Source: G963666705 sp963666705 (GTDB lineage Bacteria; Pseudomonadota; Alphaproteobacteria; CADEGL01). From it: a stretch of 64,000 nucleotides of DNA. The DNA is taken from NCBI GenBank assembly GCA_963666705.2, contig CAXXKO010000018.1, positions 1-64,000 of the forward strand. Direction: 5' to 3'. Position numbers and translations under genes: made by a program. Shown here piece after piece: positions 41,677 to 51,972 of the stretch (position 1 is the first letter of the stretch; each line of letters starts with the position of its first letter). Below the pieces are notes generated by a model. That model made no database searches. It was not told the origin of the DNA and saw only the letters and a program-made list of their open reading frames with translations.

Positions 41677-42849
41677 TCAATAGGACCGGGGCATGCCGAG
41701 GTCGTGCTGGGCGATGAAGTTGAGGATCATCTCCTCCGAGATGGGGGCGAAGCGGAAGAGGCGCGCATCGCGCCACAGGCGCTCCACATGCATCTCTTTG
41801 GCGAAGCCCATGCCGCCCATGGTCTGCATGGCGCGCTCGGTAACCCGGGCCAGGACCTGGGCGCCGATCAGCTTGGCCGTGTTGGCCTCGCTGCCGTAGG
41901 GCAGGCCCTGGTCGTGCAGCCAGGCGGCCTTGTAGTTCATGAGGCGCGCGCACTCGATCTCGGCATGGCATTGGGCGAGGGGGAACTGGAGGCCCTGGTA
42001 GCTGCCGATGGGGGCACCCCGGAACACCTTGCGCTCGGCCGCGTAATCGACGGCGAGGCGGAGCGCCAGCTCGCCCGCGCCCACGCAGCCCGCCGTGGTC
42101 ACGATGCGCTCCGTATTGAGCACCTCGAGGAGCTGGGGCCAGCCTTCGTCCACGGTGCCGATGACTTCGCCCTCGTCGACCCGCACCTCGTCGAAGAAGA
42201 CCGAGCTTGCCGGCAGGGTGTTGGTGCCGAGCTTCTCGATCACCTGATGGGTGAGGCCCTCGCGTGCAACGTCCACCAGGAAGAGGGTCAAGCCCTGGGT
42301 GCGGCGCTCCACCTCCTCGACCTTCTTGGTCCGCGCGATGACCAGCATCTTCGCCGCATTGGGCACGCCGGTGATCCAAATCTTGCGGCCATTGAGGCGC
42401 CAGCCGTTGCCGTCGGCCCGGGCGAAGGTATGGACCTCGAGGGCGTTGGAGCCGGAGTCGGGCTCGGTCAGGCCCATGCAGAAGTTGATCTCGCCGGCGA
42501 TCAGGCCCGGCAGGAGATCGCGCTTGGTGGCCTCGGAGCCGAACTTGGAGATGGAGACGCCGCCGAAGATGGGGTTCAGCATGAAGACCTGGGCCAGGGT
42601 GCCGCCGGCCCCGCCGGCGCACAGGTTCTCGATGATGACGGCCATCTCCAGCATACCGAGGCCGGCCCCGCCATATTCCTTGGGGAGGGACACGCCGACG
42701 AGGCCGGCTTCGGCGATGGCGCGCCAGATCCCGGTCGGGAAGGCCTTGCGCTCGTCGAGGTCGCGCCAGTAGTCGAGGCCGTATTCCTCGCCGATGCGCC
42801 GCGCCGTCGCGGCCATCATGCGTTGCTCCTGGGTGAGCTCGAACTCCAT
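41677..42849 (-). CDS. Acyl-CoA dehydrogenase
   Basis: 390 residues, complete three-domain ACAD. MEFELTQEQRMMAATARRIG at the N-terminus; FAD/substrate loop FCMGLTEPDSGSNALEVHTF; C-terminal helix bundle with QTMGGMGFAKEMHVERLWRD and an ending near ARLFRFAPISEEM. FAD-dependent alpha,beta-desaturation of an acyl-CoA. It follows the enoyl-CoA hydratase gene by 2 bp on the same strand, making consecutive beta-oxidation steps. Confidence 0.88.
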   Translation of the reverse strand: MEFELTQEQRMMAATARRIGEEYGLDYWRDLDERKAFPTGIWRAIAEAGLVGVSLPKEYGGAGLGMLEMAVIIENLCAGGAGGTLAQVFMLNPIFGGVSISKFGSEATKRDLLPGLIAGEINFCMGLTEPDSGSNALEVHTFARADGNGWRLNGRKIWITGVPNAAKMLVIARTKKVEEVERRTQGLTLFLVDVAREGLTHQVIEKLGTNTLPASSVFFDEVRVDEGEVIGTVDEGWPQLLEVLNTERIVTTAGCVGAGELALRLAVDYAAERKVFRGAPIGSYQGLQFPLAQCHAEIECARLMNYKAAWLHDQGLPYGSEANTAKLIGAQVLARVTERAMQTMGGMGFAKEMHVERLWRDARLFRFAPISEEMILNFIAQHDLGMPRSY

Positions 42850-42851
42850 GG

Positions 42852-43640
42852 CTATTCCCCCGTGAAGTGGGGCTCGCGCTTCTCGAGGAAGGCGCGGCAG
42901 CCCTCGTGGGCATCGGCGCTGTCGAGCACGAGGCCGATCATGGCCTGCTCGTGGGCGAGCGCCGCGGAGAGCGGCATCTCGGCCCCGTTATTGAGCGTGC
43001 GCTTGAGGAGCTTGAGGACCAGCGGCGACTTGCTCGCCATCTTGGCGGCCATCGCCAGCGCCTCGTCCATGAGCCGGTCCTGGGGCACCACCCGGTTGGC
43101 GAGGCCGATGGCAACGGCCGTCTCGGCGTCGATATTCTCGCCCGTGAACATGAGCTCCTTGGCCCGGCACAGGGGCACCTGGCGGGTGATGCGCTGGGTC
43201 CCGCCAGCACCTGGGAAGAGGCCGAGCGTGATCTCGGGCAGGCCGAGGCGCGCCGTCTCCGCCAGGATGCGGATGTCGAGGGCGAGCACCAGCTCGGTGC
43301 CGCCGCCCAGGGCCCAGCCGTTGACGGCGGCGATGGTGGGCTTGTCGCAGCGCTCGAAGCGGCGGAACACCCGGTGCACCAGCTCGGCGAACTCGACGTA
43401 GTGGGCGAGGCCCTGGCGCGAATCCAGGTCGGCGATATCGCCGCCGGCGACGAAGGCCCGATTCCCCGCGCCCGTGACGATGATGACGCGTACGGCGTCG
43501 TCTTCCTCGAAGGCGTCGAGCGCGGCTTCCAGTTCGATGAGGGTCGGCATGTCGAGGGCGTTGAGGGTCTTGGGCCGGTTGATGGTGAGGATCCCGACCG
43601 CATCCCTGACCTCCCTGAGGATCGCCTGTTCCGCGCCCAT
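42852..43640 (-). CDS. Enoyl-CoA hydratase/isomerase (crotonase)
   Basis: 262 residues with GGAGGT before ATG 43640. Crotonase features: RAFVAGGDIADL oxyanion region, NGWALGGGTELVLALDIRI, and PEITLGLFPGAGGTQR, whose Glu is catalytic. It hydrates enoyl-CoA. First gene of an operon with the acyl-CoA dehydrogenase. Chain-length preference not evident. Confidence 0.87.
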   Translation of the reverse strand: MGAEQAILREVRDAVGILTINRPKTLNALDMPTLIELEAALDAFEEDDAVRVIIVTGAGNRAFVAGGDIADLDSRQGLAHYVEFAELVHRVFRRFERCDKPTIAAVNGWALGGGTELVLALDIRILAETARLGLPEITLGLFPGAGGTQRITRQVPLCRAKELMFTGENIDAETAVAIGLANRVVPQDRLMDEALAMAAKMASKSPLVLKLLKRTLNNGAEMPLSAALAHEQAMIGLVLDSADAHEGCRAFLEKREPHFTGE

Positions 43641-43812
43641 GTAACACCTCCTTAACCGTATTCATGGCATGCTGGTGACGTGCCATCATAGCCGCAAGAC
43701 ACCGGCTACGCACCGATGGGGCCGTTCCGCTCCACGGAATTCGTGGCTGGCAAACACCCGTCGCGAGGGTGCATAATGAGAACCGGCGTTACGACCAAGC
43801 GGGGACCAACGG

Positions 43813-44130
43813 ATGGGTGAGCCGCTCTCCTCCATTGGCCAGGTGTTGCTCGCGGGCTTCGCGGTGTCGGCCGCCCTGGTGCTCTTCGCGGACGACGCCC
43901 GTCACCGCCGCTGGGTCATGGCCTTCGGCCTCGCCTGTCTCGCGGGCTTCATACTTTACCAGACCATGGGCCTCTTCCGCATGGGCGTCGCCGCCGTGAT
44001 CGGATACTGGTACTGGCATCTGTTATGGAAGTCGGGCCGGGAGAGGGCCTCGACCGGGTCAGATCCCGCGGTTGAGGCCGCCGTCGAGCAGGATGCTCTG
44101 CCCGGTGATGTAGCCCGAATCCGCCGATAG
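43813..44130 (+). CDS. Small membrane protein, hypothetical
   Basis: 105 residues, MGEPLSSIGQVLLAGFAVSA with two or three hydrophobic segments (AALVLFADD, VMAFGLACLAGFILYQTMGL and GVAAVIGYWYWHLLW) and a polar tail. The last 72 bp overlap the 3' end of a convergent SDR gene, so the true end might be misread. No homologous family is recognised. The membrane part looks like real coding sequence. Confidence 0.4.
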   Translation: MGEPLSSIGQVLLAGFAVSAALVLFADDARHRRWVMAFGLACLAGFILYQTMGLFRMGVAAVIGYWYWHLLWKSGRERASTGSDPAVEAAVEQDALPGDVARIRR

Positions 44131-44808
44131 CAGGAAGCCGGCCGTCTTGGCCACCTCCTCGAGGGTGCCCTGGCGCGCCATGGGTACTTGGCGGCGCAGC
44201 GCGTCCGACATGCCGTAATTCTCGATGAAGCCGGGCAGGATGTTGTTCATGCGGATGCCCTTGGGCGCGTATTTGTCGGCATAGAGCTTGGTGAAGCCTG
44301 AGAGCGCCATGCGCAGGCACGTGCCGACCGGGAAGGCGGGCGAGGGCTCGACCTGCGCGAAGCTCGACATGTTGAGGATGGTGCCACTGCCTTGGCGCTC
44401 CATAATCGGGGTGACGAGGCGCGCCATGCGGATCACGTTCAGGAGGATCATGTCGAGGCCGCCGTACCAGGATTCGTCGGCGACTTCGAGCAGGTCGCCG
44501 CCCGCGTTCGGGTCGTAGGCCGAGCCGCGCGCCGGGATGCCGCCCCCCGTCACGTGGCCCGTGTTGTTGAAGAGGGCGTCGATGCGCCCGTGCTTGTCCA
44601 GCGCCACCTCGACGAGGCGCTCGAGGTCCTCGGTCTTGGCGAGGTCGCCCGCGATGCCGGTGCCGCCCAGCTTGCCCGCGAGCTTCTCGGCCGCGTCCGA
44701 GCGGGTCATGAGCACGAGCGCGTAGCCGCGGGCGGCCAGCTCACGGGTGCAAGCCTCGCCCAGGCCCTGACCGGCGGCGACGACGATGGCGACTGGCGTC
44801 TCGGACAT
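44059..44808 (-). CDS. Short-chain dehydrogenase family protein, atypical active site
   Basis: 249 residues from MSETPVAIVVAAGQGLGEAC; MKMSE start at 44814 also possible. Glycine-rich AAGQGLGEA and NNTGHV are present, as is MSSFAQVEPSPAFPVGTCLR. The usual YxxxK is not seen where it should be. This active-site form is familiar in a subgroup of the family, so it may be a different catalyst and not a dead copy. C-terminal GFLLSADSGYITGQSILLDG is normal. Confidence 0.7.
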   Translation of the reverse strand: MSETPVAIVVAAGQGLGEACTRELAARGYALVLMTRSDAAEKLAGKLGGTGIAGDLAKTEDLERLVEVALDKHGRIDALFNNTGHVTGGGIPARGSAYDPNAGGDLLEVADESWYGGLDMILLNVIRMARLVTPIMERQGSGTILNMSSFAQVEPSPAFPVGTCLRMALSGFTKLYADKYAPKGIRMNNILPGFIENYGMSDALRRQVPMARQGTLEEVAKTAGFLLSADSGYITGQSILLDGGLNRGI

Positions 44809-44865
44809 CTTCACTCTACCTCATGGAATCATGGATTTTCGCGGGCCGCCCATCATGGGGCCGCT

Positions 44866-45564
44866 TCAGCGCCGGTCAACCGGATTCGCTTCCTTGCCCG
44901 GCCAATCGAGCTCGAGTGTGATCCACGGCCCGACCTTGGCCGGTACGCGGGCGCGAAGGCCGATGCCGTCGGGGTCGAACCAGACCTCGCGCTCGAAGGC
45001 CCCCGTCAGCTCGTAGCGCGTTGCCTGCGTCCTTGCGCCCCGGATCACCAATTCGTCCTGGCCCGCCTCGTGGACCTCGACCGTCCCTGTTCGGCCCTTG
45101 ACCATGTCGAGCAAAAGGACGGAGCCCTGGACGTCGAGGCTCGCGCGGCACCACAGGCTGCCGGGCAGGAAGATGGCGGGAAGGGCGGTGGCTTCGCCGT
45201 TGCGGTAGGCGGTGAGGCCCCCGGCAACGGCCGAGACCGAGACCAGGGTCTCGCGGCCGTTGTCGACCGTGCGGCCGTTGAAGCCCCGGAGGCGGCCGTC
45301 GATCCAGATCTCCTCCGACTGGTGCGTGAGGTCGATGAGGGGGACGAAGAGGAAGCTCGCGGAGATTTCGGCCTCTGTCCGAACCATGAGGTGTTCGCCG
45401 TCCCCCTCGAAGGCGATGCGCTGATATCCGATGGGCGAGCCGCCCCAAAGCACGGTGTAATCGAGCGTCGCCGCCGGCGGGGTGCAGCCTTCCGACGCCC
45501 CGGCCGGGGGGGCAATCGCAAGGGTGGTGGCGGCAAGCGCGCAGAGCAGCCCGATGCGGCTCAC
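44866..45564 (-). CDS. DUF6134 family periplasmic protein
   Basis: 232 residues from GTG 45564, MSRIGLLCALAATTLAIAPP with a signal peptide ending near GASEGC. The mature part (LDYTVLWGGSPIGYQRIAFE, HLMVRTEAEIS, EEIWIDGRLRGFNGRTVDNG) is DUF6134-like. The GTGA overlap with the upstream isochorismatase gene indicates translational coupling. No enzymatic motif is recognised. Confidence 0.7.
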   Translation of the reverse strand: MSRIGLLCALAATTLAIAPPAGASEGCTPPAATLDYTVLWGGSPIGYQRIAFEGDGEHLMVRTEAEISASFLFVPLIDLTHQSEEIWIDGRLRGFNGRTVDNGRETLVSVSAVAGGLTAYRNGEATALPAIFLPGSLWCRASLDVQGSVLLLDMVKGRTGTVEVHEAGQDELVIRGARTQATRYELTGAFEREVWFDPDGIGLRARVPAKVGPWITLELDWPGKEANPVDRR

Positions 45565-46265
45565 GCCTGGGCCCGCGCCGGCTCCACTTCCAGGACCGCG
45601 AGCAGGGCGTCGGAGAATGCGACGGTGCCGAAAATGCCGCGGGCCCGGAGCTGCTGGATGGTGACGGCGTGGGCCTCGGCCGAGGGCGAGGCGCAGCAAT
45701 CCTCGAGCACGAGGCAGTCGAAGCCCCGGTCCTCGCACTGGCGCAGGGTCGAGTTGACACAGCAGTCCGTGGTGACGCCGGTGACGATCAGGTCGCGGAC
45801 GCCGCGCGCGCGCAGGACCGCTTCGAGGTTGGTGCGATAGAAGGCGCCGTAGCCAGTCTTGTCGATGATCGTCTCGTGGGCCTCGGGGGCAAGCTCCGGG
45901 ATGATGTCCCAGCATTCCTCGCCGCGGATGAGGTGGCGGCCCCTGGGGCCGCGGTCGCCGACACCGGGGCCGGCGTGGCCCAGGCGCTGGATCTTGACCC
46001 GGGGACAGTCCGTCAGGTCCGGGGCATGGCCCTCGCGGGTGTGGACGACGGCGATGCCGGCGCGGCGGGCCGCCGCGAGCACCCGCTGGATGGGCGCAAT
46101 CGGTGCGCGCATGAGGGCGAGGTCCACCCCGCCCCGCGCCGTCATGCCGTCCGGGCCGCAGAAATCGGTCTGCATGTCGATGACGAGGAGGGCCGTCTTG
46201 GCGGGGTCGAGCGGGCCGGCGAGGGGGAAGGGATGGGGCTCGCCCTGAATGATGCCGGTGGTCAT
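45561..46265 (-). CDS. Isochorismatase-family cysteine hydrolase
   Basis: 234 residues. Catalytic Asp in LLVIDMQTDFCGPDG, Lys in IIDKTGYGAFYRTN and Cys in VTGVTTDCCVNSTLRQ make up the standard triad. A GRHLIRGEECWDIIPEL segment is as in ureidoacrylate/biuret-type amidohydrolases, so an amide of a ureido-acid type is the likely substrate. Followed by the DUF6134 gene with overlap, and preceded by a FadB/J-type gene 24 bp away on the same strand. Confidence 0.8.
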   Translation of the reverse strand: MTTGIIQGEPHPFPLAGPLDPAKTALLVIDMQTDFCGPDGMTARGGVDLALMRAPIAPIQRVLAAARRAGIAVVHTREGHAPDLTDCPRVKIQRLGHAGPGVGDRGPRGRHLIRGEECWDIIPELAPEAHETIIDKTGYGAFYRTNLEAVLRARGVRDLIVTGVTTDCCVNSTLRQCEDRGFDCLVLEDCCASPSAEAHAVTIQQLRARGIFGTVAFSDALLAVLEVEPARAQA

Positions 46266-46289
46266 GGTGATTGCCTCTCCTCGTCGGGC

Positions 46290-48416
46290 TCAACTATTGG
46301 CGTGAAAGGTGCTCCCCCCGGCCGCCATCTCGCGCAGGGACTTGGGCGGGGTGAAGCGGGCGCCGTGGGCCTGGGCCAGGCGGTCGCACTCGGCCACGAA
46401 GGCGTCGGCGCCCACCGTGTCGATGAGCGAGACGGCCCCGCCCATGTGGCTCGGGAAGCCCCAGCCCAGGACCGAGCCCACATCGCCGTCGCGCGGGTCG
46501 GTCAGCACGCGCTCGTCGAGGCAGCGCGCCGTATCCACGCTCTGGACATAGAGCAGGCGCTTCTTCAGCTCCTCGACATCGGGCTGGTCGTCGCTCGGGG
46601 GAAAGTGATCGGCGAGGCCGGGCCACAGGCGCTTGGGGCCGTCCTCGGGATAGTCGTAGAAGCCGCCGCCGGACTTCCGCCCCTTGCGCCCGAGGCGGGC
46701 GACCATCAGCTCCATCACGTCGTCGCTGATTCGCGGCACGTAGGCCTCGCCCTCGTCCCTGCGCTGCTGGCCGCGGACGTTGTAGGAGAGCTCGATCGAC
46801 ACCTCGTCGAGGACCGCGAGCGGCCCGACCGGGAAGCCCGCGAGGCGGCCCGCGTTCTCGATCAGCGCGGGCTTGACGCCATCCTTCAGCATGGCCATGC
46901 CCTCGTCGATATAGGTGCCGAAGACGCGGCTGGTGTAGAAGCCGCGCTTGTCGCCCGCGAGGATGGGGATCTTGCCGATGCGTTTCGCGAAGTCGAGGGC
47001 GCGGGCGAGGCAGTCGTCGGACGTCTTCTCGCCCCGGATCACCTCGAGGAGCTGCATGCGGTCCACGGGCGAGAAGAAGTGGAGGCCGATGAAGCTCTCG
47101 GGCCGGTCCGATGCCTGGGCGAGGCCGGTGATGGGCAGGGTCGAGGTGTTGGACGCGAAGATGGCGTCCGGGCCGAGGACGGCCAGCGCCTTCTTCGTCG
47201 CGTCCGCCTTCACCGCCCGGTCCTCGAACACGGCCTCGATGACGAGGTCGGCGCCCGCGAGGTCGGCATAATCGGTGGTGGGGTGGATGCGGGCGAGGAG
47301 GGCGTCGCGCCCGGCCTCGTCCATGCGACCGCGCTGGATCGCCCGTTCGAGCAGGCCGGCGCTGTAGCCCTTGCCCCGCTCGGCGTTCTCGATGGTCGTA
47401 TCGAGCAGCACCACCTCGAGCCCGGCGCGCGCCGAGACGTAGGTGATGCCCGAGCCCATCATGCCGGCGCCGAGGATGCCGATGCGCTTGTAGGCGGCCA
47501 GGGGCACGTCCTTGGGCCGGGCGCGCAGCTTGCGCGCATCACCGATGTTGAAGAACAGGGTGCGGATCATGTTGCGCGCCTCGGGGCGCAGGAGAAGGCC
47601 GGCGAAGTAGCGGCTCTCGATTCGGAGGCCGGCCTCGAAGGGCACCTGCATGCCCTCGTAGACGCAGGAGAGAATGGCCTGGGGGGCGGGGTAGTTGCCG
47701 CGGGTCTTGGCGTGGAGCTTGGCGTTCGCCGGTCCGAAATAGGCGTATCCCGCCGGGCTCTGCACCGCCATGCCGGGCGGGTGATAGCGCTTGTCGTACC
47801 ACGGCTTCTCGGCATTGCCGTCCTCGGCGATCCAGCGTTTGGCGGCCGCCATCAGCTCCCCGGGCGGCACCAGCTCGTCGATGAGGCCGGCTTCCAGCGC
47901 CTGTTGGGGGTTGAGGCGCGTGCCCTCGACCAGCAACGGGATGGCGGCCTCGATGCCGATCATGCGGGGGATGCGCTGGGTGCCGCCGCCGCCCGGCAGC
48001 AGGCCGAGGGAGACCTCGGGCTGGCCGATCTGGGCCTTGGGCACATCCGCCGCGATGCGCCGGTGGCAGCCCAGCGCCAGCTCCAGCCCGCCACCCAGCG
48101 CCGTGCCGTTCATGGCCGCGACGAAGGGCTTGCCGCCCGTCTCCATGCGCCGCAGCAGATCCTTGAAGCCGCCGCACATGGCCATGATCTCCCCCGCCTC
48201 GTGGAGGGTGAGGAGGTGCTCCAGGTCGGCGCCGGCGATGAAGTCCGGCTTGCCCGAGGTGACGATCACGCCGTTGACCGCCGCGTCCCCCAGCGCCCGG
48301 TCCACGGCCGCCTCGAACGCGGCGAGGGACTCGCGGTTGAGCACGTTCATGGACCGGCCGGGAATATCCCAGCTCAGCGTGCAGATGCCGTCGCCATCGA
48401 CCTCGTATCCAATCAC
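46290..48416 (-). CDS. FadB/FadJ-type enoyl-CoA hydratase / 3-hydroxyacyl-CoA dehydrogenase
   Basis: 708 residues, the size of a bifunctional beta-oxidation enzyme. N-terminal crotonase: KPDFIAGADLEHL, NGTALGGGLELALGCHRRIA and PEVSLGLLPGGGGTQR. NAD-binding domain starts IGILGAGMMGSGITYVSARA, followed by FASNTSTLPI and HFFSPVDRM with its catalytic His. C-terminal dehydrogenase repeats: GRLAGFPVGPLAVLDEVSIE and GWGFPSHMGG. Gene neighbours are a thiolase upstream and an isochorismatase-type hydrolase downstream. Confidence 0.9.
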   Translation of the reverse strand: MIGYEVDGDGICTLSWDIPGRSMNVLNRESLAAFEAAVDRALGDAAVNGVIVTSGKPDFIAGADLEHLLTLHEAGEIMAMCGGFKDLLRRMETGGKPFVAAMNGTALGGGLELALGCHRRIAADVPKAQIGQPEVSLGLLPGGGGTQRIPRMIGIEAAIPLLVEGTRLNPQQALEAGLIDELVPPGELMAAAKRWIAEDGNAEKPWYDKRYHPPGMAVQSPAGYAYFGPANAKLHAKTRGNYPAPQAILSCVYEGMQVPFEAGLRIESRYFAGLLLRPEARNMIRTLFFNIGDARKLRARPKDVPLAAYKRIGILGAGMMGSGITYVSARAGLEVVLLDTTIENAERGKGYSAGLLERAIQRGRMDEAGRDALLARIHPTTDYADLAGADLVIEAVFEDRAVKADATKKALAVLGPDAIFASNTSTLPITGLAQASDRPESFIGLHFFSPVDRMQLLEVIRGEKTSDDCLARALDFAKRIGKIPILAGDKRGFYTSRVFGTYIDEGMAMLKDGVKPALIENAGRLAGFPVGPLAVLDEVSIELSYNVRGQQRRDEGEAYVPRISDDVMELMVARLGRKGRKSGGGFYDYPEDGPKRLWPGLADHFPPSDDQPDVEELKKRLLYVQSVDTARCLDERVLTDPRDGDVGSVLGWGFPSHMGGAVSLIDTVGADAFVAECDRLAQAHGARFTPPKSLREMAAGGSTFHANS

Positions 48417-48466
48417 GATATTCTGTCCTTGAGCTGGAATGGGTGCGCGGTTCGTGGCGCGGGCGC

Positions 48467-49675
<1,209 letters not shown>

Positions 49676-49849
49676 GGCGGTGTTCCTCTGGCTCTCACGC
49701 GCAGGCGCGCGGATGCTGCTCGCGGCAATTATGATCCCATGGAGGAGCCGGTTCAACGATGCTCGAAGGCGGCACAACCTTTCCTGCCGGGCGGGATCAT
49801 TTGAAGTAAAGTCGTCCCAACGAGGCGAGTGATATGGGGAGGTCGAGCG

Positions 49850-50971
49850 ATGAGTGAATACAGGATCATTTCAGCCGATTCGCATCTGAACGAGCCGATC
49901 GAGCTCTACGAGCGGCTGCCGGCCGAATATCGGGCACGCGCGCCCCATCTCGTCGAGCGCGACGGGCGCCGGCTCTTCATGGTCGAGGGCCAGCCGCCGC
50001 GTCCGCTCGAGGCGCGCTCCGCCATCTCCGAGGACGACATGCGCCGCTATTGGCGCGAGGAGGGCGACGAGGATTTGGGCCGCGTCTTCCACCGCGCCGG
50101 CGGCACCGATGTCGAGCTGCGCCTGCGCGACCAGGAGGAGGACGGCATCGGCGCCGAGGTCATCTATCCCCACGGCACCTTCAACACCTTCTCCTCCCGC
50201 GATCCTGGCTTCCAGCTCGCCATGGCGCGGCTCTACAACGACTACTACCATGAGCTGTTCGGCGCCCGTCCCGACCGCTTCGCGGTCTCGGCCGTGATCC
50301 CCATGCGCGATATCGCGGGCGCCGCGGCGGAGGCACGGCGCGTGGCGGCACTAGGCTACCGCTCGCTCTCCATCCCCATGGCCATGCCCGATCTGCCCTA
50401 CAACATGCCGGACTACGAGCCCTTCTGGTCGACGGTCGAGGAGCTCGGCATCCCGCTCGCGCTCCACATCTTCACCGAGGCCTCGTATTCCGAGGCCGCC
50501 GAGCCGACCCGCGCCGCCCCCGGCGAGGACCTCGCCTTCGAGGTGGTGGACATGGCCGCTGCCATGAAGCCGCTCTGCCTCCTGGTCGCCTCGGGCGTGC
50601 TCGAGCGCCATCCGGGCCTGCGTTTCGTGCTCGTCGAGTGCGGCATCGGCTGGCTCGCCTGGGTGCTCCAGACCCTCGACCAGATGCAGGAGAAGCGCCA
50701 CATGTGGATCGAGCCCAAGCTCGAGCTGCGGGCGAGCGAGTACTTCAAGCGCCAGGGCGCCGCCACCTTCTGCGACGACCATGTCGGCCTCGCCATGCGC
50801 GATGTGACCGGGGTGGACAGCCTGCTGTGGGGCAACGACTACCCCCACGACGAGGGCACCTTCCCCCATTCGCGCGCGGTCATCGCCCGCGTGTTCGACG
50901 GCATACCCGAGGACGAGGCGCAAAAGATCCTGAGCGGCAACGCCGCCCGCCTCTACGGCTTCGAGGCGTAG
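49850..50971 (+). CDS. Amidohydrolase-2 family protein (decarboxylase/hydrolase type)
   Basis: 373 residues from ATG 49850. Metal-binding motif ISADSHLNEP at the N-terminus, the DGIGAEVIYPHGTFNTFSSR block, HIFTEAS with a conserved His, and a late WGNDYPHDEGTFPHS Asp/His cluster. The ACMSD/gamma-resorcylate decarboxylase-like fold often acts on aromatic acids. Transcribed divergently from the thiolase gene; the 174-bp gap holds no other gene. Confidence 0.8.
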   Translation: MSEYRIISADSHLNEPIELYERLPAEYRARAPHLVERDGRRLFMVEGQPPRPLEARSAISEDDMRRYWREEGDEDLGRVFHRAGGTDVELRLRDQEEDGIGAEVIYPHGTFNTFSSRDPGFQLAMARLYNDYYHELFGARPDRFAVSAVIPMRDIAGAAAEARRVAALGYRSLSIPMAMPDLPYNMPDYEPFWSTVEELGIPLALHIFTEASYSEAAEPTRAAPGEDLAFEVVDMAAAMKPLCLLVASGVLERHPGLRFVLVECGIGWLAWVLQTLDQMQEKRHMWIEPKLELRASEYFKRQGAATFCDDHVGLAMRDVTGVDSLLWGNDYPHDEGTFPHSRAVIARVFDGIPEDEAQKILSGNAARLYGFEA

Positions 50972-51002
50972 AGGTTCGAGTCTGACGCTTCGAACCCTCT
51001 AC
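50968..51002. terminator. Hairpin between convergent genes (bidirectional terminator candidate)
   Basis: GTAGAGGTTCGA (50968-50979) pairs with TTCGAACCCTCTAC (50989-51002), with one bulged C, over a short loop. It begins at the amidohydrolase stop and lies before the convergent crotonase gene end at 51078, where a shared terminator would be expected. No T-run is seen. Confidence 0.5.
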
Positions 51003-51077
51003 ACCGTATCGTCCCTTGGGGGGAGAGGGGGATTCTTATGTCGCGCTCATTCCGCTAGAGCCGGGTGCCGCCCCGCG

Positions 51078-51884
51078 TCAGCGGCCCTTGAAGACGGGCT
51101 CGCGCTTCTCGAAGAAGGCCGTGGTCCCTTCCTGCAGGTCCTCGGTCAGCATCGAGGCGATGACGCACTCCGCCTCCATGAAGAGGGCGCCGTCGAAGGA
51201 CGAGTCCTGCGCCTTGTCGATCATGGACTTGTGGAGCTGGACGACGACGGGCGCGCGGCTGGCGATGCGCCGGGCGAGCTTCTCCGCCACCTCGCGCACC
51301 TTGCCGTCGGGTGCGATCTCGTCGACGAGGCCGATGCGGTAGCCCTCCTTGGCATCGATGAACTCGCCCGTGAAGGCCAGGCGCTTGGCGCGCGAGATGC
51401 CGACCTTGCGCGGCAGCAGATAGGTGCCGGCGTTTGTGATGCAGGCGCCCATGGTGACCTCGGGGAAGCCGAACTTGGACGATTCCTCGGCGACGACCAG
51501 GTCGCAGCCGAGCGCCACTTCGCAGCCCGCACCCACGGCATAGCCGTTGACGGCGGCGATCACGGGGAAGCGGATTTTCTGGATACGGCCCGCCGTGCTC
51601 TGGGCGATCTTGACCATCTCGCGCAGCTCCGATCCCGTGAGCGTGCCGTCGGCGAGCGCCGTGTTGAACTTCTTCAGGTCCTCGAGGTCGGCACCCGCCA
51701 GGAAGGCCCGGCCGTTGCCCGTGAGGATGAGGGCGCGGACCTCCGTATCCTCGGCGATTTCGGCCAGAAGGTCGTCCATCAGCTTCCAGGTCTCGATCTT
51801 CATGGCGTTGAGAACGTCGGGCCGGTTGAAGATCATCCAGGCGATTTCGCCGTCTTTCTCGAGCAGGATTCGGTCGTCGGCCAT
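51078..51884 (-). CDS. Enoyl-CoA hydratase/isomerase family protein
   Basis: 268 residues. GRAFLAGADLEDL, NGYAVGAGCEVALGCDLVVA and FGFPEVTMGACITNAGTYLL are the crotonase loops. The last replaces the common LGLxPGxGGTQR pattern, so the catalytic residues differ slightly from the copy at 42852, and the substrate may too. Ends FFEKREPVFKGR, as usual. Divergent from the GloB-type hydrolase. Confidence 0.82.
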   Translation of the reverse strand: MADDRILLEKDGEIAWMIFNRPDVLNAMKIETWKLMDDLLAEIAEDTEVRALILTGNGRAFLAGADLEDLKKFNTALADGTLTGSELREMVKIAQSTAGRIQKIRFPVIAAVNGYAVGAGCEVALGCDLVVAEESSKFGFPEVTMGACITNAGTYLLPRKVGISRAKRLAFTGEFIDAKEGYRIGLVDEIAPDGKVREVAEKLARRIASRAPVVVQLHKSMIDKAQDSSFDGALFMEAECVIASMLTEDLQEGTTAFFEKREPVFKGR

Positions 51885-51972
51885 ATGGTCGTCTCCTTCT
51901 GTCTGGGGTCGCGTTGACTCGGGTTGGAAAGCTTGAAACTCTTATCCCACAGGAACGCCGGGGAGAGGAACC

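Noticed and set aside
44866..46293. A 475-residue fusion of isochorismatase and DUF6134
   Set aside because: The N-terminal part is a different frame of the hydrolase gene. The proteins overlap by GTGA and are separate.
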